From: an uncultured bacterium
Lineage (GTDB): Bacteria; Patescibacteriota; Minisyncoccia; Minisyncoccales; UBA5738
Direction of reading: 5' to 3'
DNA length: 49,643 nt
Assembly: GCA_903847095.1 (NCBI GenBank)
Contig: CAINCQ010000038.1
Location: forward strand, 1-49,643
The notes beneath the pieces were generated by a model. That model made no database searches, had not been told where the DNA came from, and saw only the letters and a list, made by a program, of their open reading frames with translations. A program made the position numbers and the translations under genes. Position 1 is the first letter of the stretch, and the number at the start of each line of letters is the position of its first letter. Below are positions 31,043 through 37,973 of the stretch, piece by piece.

Positions 31043-32284
31043 ATGAAGGAATATCATCCGGATTTTGTATTTCCGGTAGTAAAAGAAGGACAACAATATC
31101 CTTTCGATGGGATATGTGAACAAATAATCAGAGAGCTGGCGGTACGGAATTTCAACATACCCGATATGAAGATTGATTTCCACCGATTCGGCTCAGGCCG
31201 GGCAAAGTGCGTCAGCGCCAACATCATTGAGGGGAATGATTTCCGGCTGTGGTTCAGCCGCGGCCTTGGAAAAATAGGAAAAACCGGCGCGAGAAATTCT
31301 TCAGGAGTGTCCATCATCATAATTCCAGGCATGGAACTTCTTCTCTATTCCCCCAGCGACGGCTGCGGTCCAACCCTTTATAGATACGTTGGGTCAAATT
31401 GGGCGGAAGACTGCGAATCGTTTAAAAACGGAATGTTCAGGATCGACACAATGCCCCCCTATATAGTCTATACTGGGAAAGGGAATAAATCGCCTGGTAA
31501 TTTCTGGCCTGCCGAACTTAACCTCGACAACGATTTCGACTGGCAAAACAAGCTAAGCCGAGGTCATCCCGCGTCCCTGAAAACGGATGAAATCTTCAAC
31601 CTGACCCGAGATTGGCTCAATAAAAATGTTCTGGCAACCATCCAAGCCCAGCCTCGGGCAGCCAAGCTGATCGATTTTTTCGAGCCGGAACAGCCGATAC
31701 CCGTCCCGTCCCGGATTGGTCCCCTGTTCACTCTCGCGGAAAGCCGCGACTGCACAAGGATCATTAAGGGACAAAAAGACATCAATCTTTTGGAGCGCGA
31801 AGATCAATTCGCCCTGCACATAGGAAGCAGATTTGTCTGGCTGGACGTTCCAAGCAACGACGGCGCCATCCCGGAAGCTGCTTACAACGGCTCCGTCTGG
31901 TGTGGCATAGGAGCCGTGGATCAAAACTCCCAAGCGGACGACCTGGATATTCCGGGATTCTTCCCTTCGATGGACCAGAAATACGTCGTGCGCGTAACTT
32001 TAAATCGGGCCAACGATGTATACATCGCCAACTTCTGGCCGTACGAGATGGTTCAAAAATCCCTCTTTGGAAAAAAGGAAGAAGGAGCCCATCTGACCAA
32101 CAGCGAAGTCAACCTTTGCACACAGGCCAGCGGAAGAACCGTGATCCCTCTCGCGTCGTACACCGGCGGATATTGGCTTCCGGTTATCCTGGTTAACCGC
32201 GAGCTGGATTTCGACGAAGTCGAAATCTTAAGCGGTCCTCGCCTGGACAGCATAATCAAAAGAGCATTAGAGGTAGAAGCTTAG
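31043..32284 (+). CDS. orphan protein, 413 aa
   Basis: The largest unrecognised protein here. Predicted soluble, with many aromatic residues and two Gly/Pro-rich segments (GVSIIIIPGMELLLYSPSDGCGP near 94-116; IGSRFVWLDVPSNDGAIPEAAYNGSVWCG near 257-285). Residues about 175-225 are helical. The two halves each contain a hydrophobic strand cluster followed by a Tyr/Trp-rich loop, which could reflect a repeated domain, but the similarity is too weak to claim. Strong SD, promoter and terminator. Function unknown. Confidence 0.72.
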   Translation: MKEYHPDFVFPVVKEGQQYPFDGICEQIIRELAVRNFNIPDMKIDFHRFGSGRAKCVSANIIEGNDFRLWFSRGLGKIGKTGARNSSGVSIIIIPGMELLLYSPSDGCGPTLYRYVGSNWAEDCESFKNGMFRIDTMPPYIVYTGKGNKSPGNFWPAELNLDNDFDWQNKLSRGHPASLKTDEIFNLTRDWLNKNVLATIQAQPRAAKLIDFFEPEQPIPVPSRIGPLFTLAESRDCTRIIKGQKDINLLEREDQFALHIGSRFVWLDVPSNDGAIPEAAYNGSVWCGIGAVDQNSQADDLDIPGFFPSMDQKYVVRVTLNRANDVYIANFWPYEMVQKSLFGKKEEGAHLTNSEVNLCTQASGRTVIPLASYTGGYWLPVILVNRELDFDEVEILSGPRLDSIIKRALEVEA

Positions 32285-32294
32285 AGAAAATAAT

Positions 32295-32322
32295 AAATCC
32301 CGCGGCAACGCCGGGATTTTTT
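32295..32322 (+). terminator. terminator of 31043-32284
   Basis: AAATCCCG pairs with CGGGATTT and is followed by TTTT. Confidence 0.8.
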
Positions 32323-32361
32323 CTTGCAAATTTTTCCCCGATGGATTAACTTTTAACCAAG

Positions 32362-32379
32362 CTTGCGGATGTCCGCAAG
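32362..32379 (+). promoter_or_regulatory. dyad or stem-loop in the pyrF leader
   Basis: CTTGCGG-ATGT-CCGCAAG is a perfect 7-bp stem 29 nt before the pyrF start, with no T-run. Possible operator or leader hairpin controlling the pyrF/pyrE-like pair. Confidence 0.45.
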
Positions 32380-32381
32380 AC

Positions 32382-32399
32382 GCACTTTAAAAAAGGAGG
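32382..32399 (+). promoter_or_regulatory. shared leader motif with SD, copy 2
   Basis: GCAC-TTTAAAAAA-GGAGG directly before the pyrF GTG start. Confidence 0.5.
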
Positions 32400-32407
32400 C
32401 AGAAAAA

Positions 32408-33151
32408 GTGTTAAAAGGAAGAAAAGTGGCGCCGAAAGACTGCGTGATCTTTCCGCTGGACGGAGTGGATCCGATCGGAGCGGCCAAGCTGATCGAGGAA
32501 TTGAAGAACTATGTCGGATATTTCAAGATCGGGCTGGGTCTTAGTTCGGAAATGGGAACGCCTCAGGCCGTGCAAATGGTACACAGCCGCGGAGGAAAAG
32601 CGTTTGTCGACTTAAAAATAAACGACATTTCCAACACCGTGGCTGACGCCGTAAGAGCATTATCCGCGCAGAGCGTGGCCATGGTCAATATCCATGCCTC
32701 GGCAGAGATCGACGCCATGCTGGAAGTTGCTAAATATAAAGGCAACAGCCTTGCTTACGCCGTCACTGTGATTACTTCGCTGGACGAAGAAGAAGCGTTC
32801 CTCTCGTTCGGTATGCCGGTGAAAGCGAAGGTTCTCCAGTTCGCGCGCTTCGCGGCCCTGGCGAGAATGGACGGCATCATTTGTTCCGCTGAAGAACTGG
32901 CAATGCTGGCCAGCCATCATGAGCTGGACAAACTGTTGAGAATCGTTCCGGGCATACGGCCGAAATGGGCTCCGCCAAATGACCAGAGCCGGTATATGAC
33001 GCCGACCGAAGCCATTAAAGCCGGAGGCCCCGACATCAAAATGGTGATTGGCAGACCCATCTCCAAACCGCCGAAAGAAATCGGATCGCGGGTTGACGCG
33101 GCGAAACTAATCCTTGAAGAAATCGCAAGCGCCCTCGAAGCCTGCGCCTAA
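32408..33151 (+). CDS. pyrF: orotidine 5'-phosphate decarboxylase
   Basis: A 247-aa TIM barrel. The catalytic set is visible: Asp18 (PLDG), Lys40 (FKIGLG), and Asp68-Lys70-Asp73 in FVDLKINDISNTV, the family signature. The phosphate-binding end is IVPGIRPKWAPPNDQSRYMTPTEAIKAGGPDIKMVIGRPI. The start is moved from the tracked 32363 to GTG 32408, because GGAGG lies 8 nt upstream of it and the extension would cover the leader hairpin. It makes UMP from OMP. It is followed 36 nt later by a pyrE-like gene. Confidence 0.92.
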   Translation: MLKGRKVAPKDCVIFPLDGVDPIGAAKLIEELKNYVGYFKIGLGLSSEMGTPQAVQMVHSRGGKAFVDLKINDISNTVADAVRALSAQSVAMVNIHASAEIDAMLEVAKYKGNSLAYAVTVITSLDEEEAFLSFGMPVKAKVLQFARFAALARMDGIICSAEELAMLASHHELDKLLRIVPGIRPKWAPPNDQSRYMTPTEAIKAGGPDIKMVIGRPISKPPKEIGSRVDAAKLILEEIASALEACA

Positions 33152-33187
33152 ATTTTTCGCGCCGCAACGATTAAGGAGGAAATATTC

Positions 33188-33958
33188 GTGAGAAAATCGG
33201 CAAAGGAAATATATTCGCAACAGCGCGATTATTTTGACATCGCACGGGCAAGACAAGCCCTTTATGAACAAAGTAAAGACGGATGGCTGGTTGGTTACGC
33301 CGGAAAATACCTAGGCGCGGACGGAAAAGAGCACGCTTACGTCGGCCGCACCTACCTGAATTTTGCCATCCTGGAAGAATGTCCTTCCGACGACCTCGAC
33401 TTTATCGGCGAAGTCCTTGCCAAAAAAGCAAAAGAGGAGCTGGAAGAAACTCTGCCCTGGGACCGCCTGTCACTAAATATCGTACTTTGTGGAGCACCCA
33501 TTGGAGGCTACTGTCTCTCAACAATTCTTGGCCAAAAGCTGGGTTGCCGGACAATTAAAGCCGAAAAAAAAGTACTGGTTGTGGGCACCAAAGGGCTAAG
33601 GGACGAAACCAAGCTCATCCTAGACCGCCATGAGCTCCACGAGGGAGACTTGGTAATTATCGTGGAGGACGTCTGTAACAACTTCAGCACAACGCAAAAA
33701 CTGATCGAACTGATCGAAAGCTACGGCGCCATAGTGATCGCCATCGTCTGCTTCCTTAACCGGTCGCCCGATATCGACGAATGGTACACTTTCGATAACG
33801 GAAAACGCTCGATACCGGTTATCGCCCTGGTCCGAAAAAAAATCAAAGAATACCATCAGGATGATCCGGAGGTGGCCGAACAGATAGCACGCGGAGAAGT
33901 ATACTGGAAACCGAAGAGAAAAGAACAATGGGCCGCTTTAATGGCCTCTATGAAATAA
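33188..33958 (+). CDS. orotate phosphoribosyltransferase-like protein
   Basis: A 256-aa type I PRTase-like protein. GAPIGGYCLSTILGQKLGCRTIKAEKKV matches the OPRT substrate region. The PRPP loop reads VIIVEDVCNNFSTTQ, where OPRTs normally have VEDVVTTGGS: the acidic pair is kept but the T-T-G-G part is replaced. A long C-terminal helical tail (about residues 215-256) is extra. Pairing with pyrF and a shared GGAGG/GTG layout make OPRT the best guess, but the altered loop leaves other PRTases possible. Confidence 0.75.
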   Translation: MRKSAKEIYSQQRDYFDIARARQALYEQSKDGWLVGYAGKYLGADGKEHAYVGRTYLNFAILEECPSDDLDFIGEVLAKKAKEELEETLPWDRLSLNIVLCGAPIGGYCLSTILGQKLGCRTIKAEKKVLVVGTKGLRDETKLILDRHELHEGDLVIIVEDVCNNFSTTQKLIELIESYGAIVIAIVCFLNRSPDIDEWYTFDNGKRSIPVIALVRKKIKEYHQDDPEVAEQIARGEVYWKPKRKEQWAALMASMK

Positions 33959-33975
33959 ATCAGACAAGCGTAGAT

Positions 33976-34000
33976 ACCCTGCCTCAAGCGCAGGGTTTTT
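33976..34000 (+). terminator. terminator of pyrF and the pyrE-like gene
   Basis: ACCCTGC pairs with GCAGGGT and is followed by TTTTG. Confidence 0.85.
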
Positions 34001-34079
34001 GTTAATTGCTTGTATTCTCTTATATTGCCCTTGACTAAAGCGATTTTAAGAGGTAAGGTATTGCATTATGGAATTAGCG

Positions 34080-34096
34080 GCACATTAAAAAAGGAG
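34080..34096 (+). promoter_or_regulatory. shared leader motif with SD, copy 3
   Basis: GCAC-ATTAAAAAA-GGAG precedes the 34104 start. A TTGACT box lies at 34031, but the matching -10 is unclear. Confidence 0.45.
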
Positions 34097-34103
34097 ACAG
34101 TTT

Positions 34104-34403
34104 ATGGATATCTTCGACGAAGCGACTTTCAGCAGGGAGGATATAGCAAATCCTTTGGCAACAGCTTTAAAAACAACATTTCTGGTAATCGGAATAACGG
34201 TAATATTAAGTACAATCCTTAATATCCCGATTTATCTGATTGCCGGACATCTGCCTTTATCGCAGTTCGGTTTTCCGGTCACCGGCTTTATGGACATCTT
34301 GCCGGTGTCTTACCTTGGAGTGAATATATTTTCAGTCCTGGCTTTAATGAAATACCTTTCGCTTTGCGGCAAACCCCTCGCCTGCGCGTGGTATCTAATG
34401 TAG
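34104..34403 (+). CDS. membrane protein, 99 aa
   Basis: A transmembrane segment at about residues 23-47 (TTFLVIGITVILSTILNIPIYLIAG), a short loop, and a second hydrophobic region at about 62-84. The protein ends in a Cys-containing tail (LCGKPLACAWYLM). The ATG follows GGAGACAGTTT. It ends 8 nt before another small membrane protein, so the two are likely co-translated partners. Family unknown. Confidence 0.65.
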   Translation: MDIFDEATFSREDIANPLATALKTTFLVIGITVILSTILNIPIYLIAGHLPLSQFGFPVTGFMDILPVSYLGVNIFSVLALMKYLSLCGKPLACAWYLM

Positions 34404-34411
34404 GGATGTGA

Positions 34412-34627
34412 ATGAATTACCTGGCTCTTTCCGATATGCTTAGCGTAATGCCGAGACATTACTACGCTATTTTTTACGCGCTGTGGGCCTTCGACCTTTT
34501 CAACGCTTTCCCGCCGGCGGAAGTTTATACCCTGAAAGGCCAGCTGATCTTTATGGCTATCAGCATGATCTTTGCCTTCGCCATCGGTTTCATCTTCGGA
34601 ACCCGGATGAAAACGAGTCCGTATTAA
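34412..34627 (+). CDS. membrane protein, 71 aa
   Basis: Two hydrophobic segments: about residues 17-33 (YYAIFYALWAFDLFNAF) and 46-64 (LIFMAISMIFAFAIGFIFG), with a basic end. AGGGATGTGA precedes the ATG. The stop codon overlaps the base of the terminator. It is paired with the 34104 gene; function unknown. Confidence 0.6.
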   Translation: MNYLALSDMLSVMPRHYYAIFYALWAFDLFNAFPPAEVYTLKGQLIFMAISMIFAFAIGFIFGTRMKTSPY

Positions 34628-34652
34628 AGTCCAATATTATTGGGCTTTTTTT
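34626..34652 (+). terminator. terminator of the 34104-34627 pair
   Basis: AAAGTCCAAT pairs with ATTGGGCTTT (one G-U) and is followed by TTTT. Confidence 0.75.
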
Positions 34653-34662
34653 GTTGTTGGTA

Positions 34663-34691
34663 TTGACAATATGGGATATTTTATATATTAT
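34663..34691 (+). promoter_or_regulatory. promoter for 34723-35462
   Basis: TTGACA and TATTAT are separated by 17 nt. Confidence 0.75.
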
Positions 34692-34722
34692 TTTCTCTAG
34701 TTCGTTTAAATAGGAGGACGTT

Positions 34723-35139
34723 ATGACGGTTGAAATTGTCGATAACACCGAGGAAACTCTAGCGCAGAAGATCGAAACGTGGCTTAAGATAAATTTGCCG
34801 GATAATTTCGAAATCATCGGCGATACAAATGGCTATGGAATCATTGGAATCGGTTACGCGGATACATGCGACCTTAAGTTCTTAGGAATTACTCTGAAAA
34901 AAGCTGACCGCTATTATTTCGGAACTATCTTCACCCAGAGGGTCGGCATAACCCAGGCTTATGAATACACAGAAGAAGCCAACCCGGCCCATTGGGTCTT
35001 TACGGTCTGCGGCAAAAAAAATCTTGAGACCGCCAATATTTTAGCGGACAAGATGGCCGAAGACTTCAAAGTATCGATAAAGGTGATTCTTAAGTCAAAA
35101 GAGCCGCAAAAGCAACAACCGATGGATTCCGGATGTTGA
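34723..35139 (+). CDS. orphan protein, 138 aa
   Basis: Unrecognised soluble protein with alternating strands and helices: an acidic N-terminal helix (about 10-24), strands around IIGIGYADTCDLKFLGITL, and a C-terminal helix (ETANILADKMAEDFKVSI). It ends in a Gln/Lys-rich tail with a terminal Cys. AGGAGG lies 5 nt before the ATG. A small membrane protein follows after 11 nt and shares the transcript, so the pair may act together. Confidence 0.68.
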   Translation: MTVEIVDNTEETLAQKIETWLKINLPDNFEIIGDTNGYGIIGIGYADTCDLKFLGITLKKADRYYFGTIFTQRVGITQAYEYTEEANPAHWVFTVCGKKNLETANILADKMAEDFKVSIKVILKSKEPQKQQPMDSGC

Positions 35140-35150
35140 GAGGTGAATGA

Positions 35151-35462
35151 ATGAATTTTCCAGACTGGTTTCAAAAAAACAAGAAGCTTGTCGCGTTGAA
35201 TTGTATCGCGCTAACCGTAGCGCCCTTATATACCTTGCTTGGCTTGCTGGCGAGCATCTTTTTAACAGGAGAAGCTTTGTGGCTAACCAGCCGGGCGATC
35301 GCAATAATTAAATCGGGGAATGGTCCGAATGATACCAACGCATTACGATTCGCCTCCATTAAACGGTCCTTACCTTACGTTTGTCTCTCCTGGACTTTTA
35401 TCTGTGTCTCATTACTAATCCAGGCAGGAATCACCAACGGTAGTTTACCCCTTTTTAAATAA
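35151..35462 (+). CDS. membrane protein, 103 aa
   Basis: Two or three transmembrane segments: about residues 13-40 (VALNCIALTVAPLYTLLGLLASIFL) and 76-96 (PYVCLSWTFICVSLLIQAGI). A basic polar segment lies between them. AGAGGTGA precedes the ATG. The stop TAA falls inside the terminator hairpin. Second gene of the 34723 unit; function unknown. Confidence 0.65.
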   Translation: MNFPDWFQKNKKLVALNCIALTVAPLYTLLGLLASIFLTGEALWLTSRAIAIIKSGNGPNDTNALRFASIKRSLPYVCLSWTFICVSLLIQAGITNGSLPLFK

Positions 35463-35472
35463 AGGGGTTTTT
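35447..35472 (+). terminator. terminator enclosing the stop codon of 35151-35462
   Basis: ACCCCTTT pairs with AAAGGGGT and is followed by TTTTA. The TAA stop spans the loop and right arm. Confidence 0.8.
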
Positions 35473-35512
35473 ATTTATTTCGACATGGCACAATGTGCTA
35501 AAATATCTGAAT

Positions 35513-36187
35513 ATGAGCCTTTTGAATACCAGATCAAAATATCTGCAAATCGCGTTTAACCGATCTTTGGACGAAGTCAAAGAAATGGTAACGCTATTGC
35601 CGCCCTCGCCAAAAATCATCATCGAAGCGGGAACGCCTTTGATCGTACGCTATGGCAACAAAGCGATCTCCGACCTTAATTACTGGTGGGCTAAAATTAT
35701 CGGCCGTCCGAGTTATATCGTCGCCGACCTGAAGACCATGGACCGGGGATCGACCGAAGTAAGGAACGCCGCTCTTTCCGGAGCATCGGCGGCCACCTGC
35801 CTGGGCTTGGCACCCATTGAAACAATCGATGAATTCATCAAAAACTGCCAAACGCAAAGGATCGACTCGATGATTGATATGATGAACGTCCCCTTCCCCT
35901 TCGAAGTATTACAAAAAATAAATAAACAACCCGACATCGTCGTTTTACACCGGGGAGTAGACGAACATTCCTTGAACCGGGAGAAACAAATCCCCCTGGA
36001 CCAGATCACGCGCATCAAAGGAGCTTACGGAAATGTTTTGATCTCGGTCGCCGGAGGGGAAACAACCCGGGAAGTGGTAAGCGATTTTTTCAACGGCGCC
36101 GACATCGCGGTCATCTGGCGTTCATTCTATGAAAGCCCGAAAAACACCGCCGCGCTCGCAAGTGATTTTTTGAAATTGATCAAATAA
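35513..36187 (+). CDS. 3-hexulose-6-phosphate synthase-like OMPDC-superfamily barrel
   Basis: A 224-aa TIM barrel. The superfamily catalytic set is visible: Glu38 (IEAGTPL) and Asp72-Lys74-Asp77 in VADLKTMDRG, as in 3-hexulose-6-phosphate synthase and 3-keto-L-gulonate-6-phosphate decarboxylase. The GGETTREVV segment near residue 185 resembles the phosphate-binding glycine loop. ATG 35513 is preferred to the tracked GTG 35495. There is no SD; a TAAAAT box ends 8 nt before the ATG, so the message could be leaderless. A longer paralogue follows after 36 nt. An assimilatory, pentose-forming role is likely, but substrate is unproven. Confidence 0.85.
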   Translation: MSLLNTRSKYLQIAFNRSLDEVKEMVTLLPPSPKIIIEAGTPLIVRYGNKAISDLNYWWAKIIGRPSYIVADLKTMDRGSTEVRNAALSGASAATCLGLAPIETIDEFIKNCQTQRIDSMIDMMNVPFPFEVLQKINKQPDIVVLHRGVDEHSLNREKQIPLDQITRIKGAYGNVLISVAGGETTREVVSDFFNGADIAVIWRSFYESPKNTAALASDFLKLIK

Positions 36188-36203
36188 CCGGGAAAGATCC
36201 CGG
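36188..36203 (+). other. intercistronic hairpin between the two barrel genes
   Basis: CCGGGA-AAGA-TCCCGG without a T-run, 20 nt before the next start. Confidence 0.5.
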
Positions 36204-36223
36204 ATGATAACGTCGACACCATA

Positions 36224-37012
36224 ATGCTCGAAAAAAGGAAAAAATATTTACAAATCGCGCTTAACGGAACCTTAAGCGACGCACGCCGGATCGTGGCTTC
36301 TTTGCCGCCCTCCCAAAATATTTTGATCGAAGCCGGAACCCCTTTATTAAAGGAACAAGGCGCTCAAGCGATCCAGGCGATCCGCAGCCTTGCCCCGGAC
36401 GCCTATATTGTCGCCGATACGAAATGCGCCGACCTGGCCGATCGCATTGTTGAAATGATCTCGCAAAACCAACCCAAATCCACCTCCCTGGCCGGACCCT
36501 TGGCGCAACAAAACTCCTTTTTGGAAATAACGAAAAAGACCGCCGGCCAGATCGAAACAATACAAAAAACCGGACAACCAAACCCCGCCTTTCCGACAAC
36601 GCTTGGCGGCGCCAATGCCGCCACGGTTTTAGGAGTGGCCCCGGTGGAAACGATCAACTTGTTTATCGAAGAGTGTAAGATTAGACAAATCGATTCAATG
36701 GTCGATATGATGAATGTCGGGAATCCGCTGTCGGTTTTGAAAAAATTAAAAACACCGCCCGATGTTGTCATCCTCCACCGCGGCGTAGACGAAACGGAAT
36801 TTTCGCGTGATAAACTTATCCCCTATTACCAGATCAAACAGATCAAAGGCAATTTTAATGTACTGGTTTCCGTCGCCGGCGGCGACACGATCCGCGATGT
36901 CCAAAGCGCTTTTTTCAACGACGCCGACATCGTGGTAGTCTGGAAAAACTTTTATCAGGCGGACCAAGATACCGCCCGGCTCGCCGCGGATTTTTTGAAA
37001 GAAGTAAAATAA
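36224..37012 (+). CDS. 3-hexulose-6-phosphate synthase-like paralogue with ~50-residue insertion
   Basis: A 262-aa barrel clearly homologous to the preceding gene (KYLQIA, IEAGTPL, IDSMxDMMN, VVxLHRGVDE, VxVSVAGG are shared). Glu36, Asp65, Lys67 and Asp70 are conserved (VADTKCAD). Directly after this loop it carries about 50 extra residues (about 76-126, Gln/Thr/Pro-rich), at a place close to the active site of this fold. The insertion may cap the site or change the substrate. No SD; the shared transcript ends at the 37031 terminator. Confidence 0.85.
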   Translation: MLEKRKKYLQIALNGTLSDARRIVASLPPSQNILIEAGTPLLKEQGAQAIQAIRSLAPDAYIVADTKCADLADRIVEMISQNQPKSTSLAGPLAQQNSFLEITKKTAGQIETIQKTGQPNPAFPTTLGGANAATVLGVAPVETINLFIEECKIRQIDSMVDMMNVGNPLSVLKKLKTPPDVVILHRGVDETEFSRDKLIPYYQIKQIKGNFNVLVSVAGGDTIRDVQSAFFNDADIVVVWKNFYQADQDTARLAADFLKEVK

Positions 37013-37030
37013 AAAGGCAAAAAAACGGCA

Positions 37031-37058
37031 AAAAAAAGGCTATGGATAGCCTTTTTTA
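37031..37058. terminator. bidirectional terminator
   Basis: AAAAAAAGGCTAT pairs with ATAGCCTTTTTT. It serves the barrel genes and the opposing 37056-37466 gene. Confidence 0.88.
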
Positions 37059-37466
37059 AATTTTGCTTTGGGACAAGCATCCCAGACACGCATCCACGTA
37101 TTTGGGGCTCACAAAAATGAAGCCGATAAAATCATCTTCATCGATGGATCGCACCGCGTAGCCTTCGTGGGGATAAGCCGCCGCGTTCTTGAAGAGACCG
37201 TGCAATTCCTGCGCCTGCGAAACCGACAGCGGTACTGCCCAACACTTACCCCGCTCCAAGGAATCGTCGAAAATAAGGGTATTTATAGCCACCTTCACGA
37301 CAATACTTGTTCTATGATGATCCGCAGGAAAACGTTCGACAAAATCAAAACATTCGTAAGGCGCATCCCTCACCATCTTGCCTTTGAAACCAACAACTTT
37401 TCCTTTTTTATCCTCAAGTAAACTAATACTTAGAGGCAGGTTTGTCCTCGTACTATTTTTCGCCAT
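37056..37466 (-). CDS. orphan protein, 136 aa
   Basis: Unrecognised soluble protein. It has a beta-rich start (PLSISLLEDKKGKVVGFKGKM), an aromatic central segment (YECFDFVERFPADHH) and a C-terminal strand-helix (FIGFIFVSPKYVDACLGCL) with a C-x-x-C pair. GGAG lies 13 nt before the ATG, farther than usual; TTGACT and TATAGT (15-nt spacer) may be the promoter. Its stop abuts the shared terminator. Confidence 0.65.
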   Translation of the reverse strand: MAKNSTRTNLPLSISLLEDKKGKVVGFKGKMVRDAPYECFDFVERFPADHHRTSIVVKVAINTLIFDDSLERGKCWAVPLSVSQAQELHGLFKNAAAYPHEGYAVRSIDEDDFIGFIFVSPKYVDACLGCLSQSKI

Positions 37467-37621
37467 ACTTCAACTCACGCTCCTTAAAGTTCTGGCGTAA
37501 GACTATAAAGTATCGTCACGAAAGTCAAGACTTTACGGGGTATTTCCCAATAAAGGAAGAAGCCTTTTCTTAAAACAAAAATAGTGATAACTTGATAAAA
37601 AGAAAAATACGAGGTGATTAT

Positions 37622-37885
37622 TTGAACCGGGGTTCTTTAAAAGAATTATATGGAACAACACCATTCTGCGTCTGGTTTCTGCTGGCGGGAATACTGCTGT
37701 TTTCCGCGGCTTCGGCTTTCTCCTTTTTTGGAGCCTTTCAGATAGAGCGCGGTTTAGTGATCGCGGCTCTTGCTTGCGGAGTACTGGCTTTCAGCGTCTT
37801 CTTCTGGCTGGCAAAACCATTATGGAAAAATAGCGCCGACAGAAAAAAATTGACCCTTTTGGAAAAATATAATCTTAAGCGATAA
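37622..37885 (+). CDS. membrane protein, 87 aa
   Basis: Two transmembrane segments (about residues 12-36 and 44-65), then a basic helical tail. The TTG at 37622 is chosen over the tracked TTG at 37592 because AGGTGA lies 4-5 nt upstream. The stop TAA lies within the terminator hairpin. Function unknown. Confidence 0.65.
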   Translation: MNRGSLKELYGTTPFCVWFLLAGILLFSAASAFSFFGAFQIERGLVIAALACGVLAFSVFFWLAKPLWKNSADRKKLTLLEKYNLKR

Positions 37886-37900
37886 TCCTATCGCTTTTTT
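37877..37900 (+). terminator. terminator enclosing the stop codon of 37622-37885
   Basis: AAGCGATA pairs with TATCGCTT and is followed by TTTTG. The TAA stop is at the loop edge. Confidence 0.8.
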
Positions 37901-37948
37901 GTTTCTGCTCTGGAAAAATAACCCGATAAATGATATCTATGCGGTTAA

Positions 37949-37965
37949 GCACGTTAACAAGGAGG
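37949..37965 (+). promoter_or_regulatory. shared leader motif with SD, copy 4
   Basis: GCAC-GTTAACAA-GGAGG directly before the 37974 TTG start. Confidence 0.45.
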
Positions 37966-37973
37966 TTTTGAAA

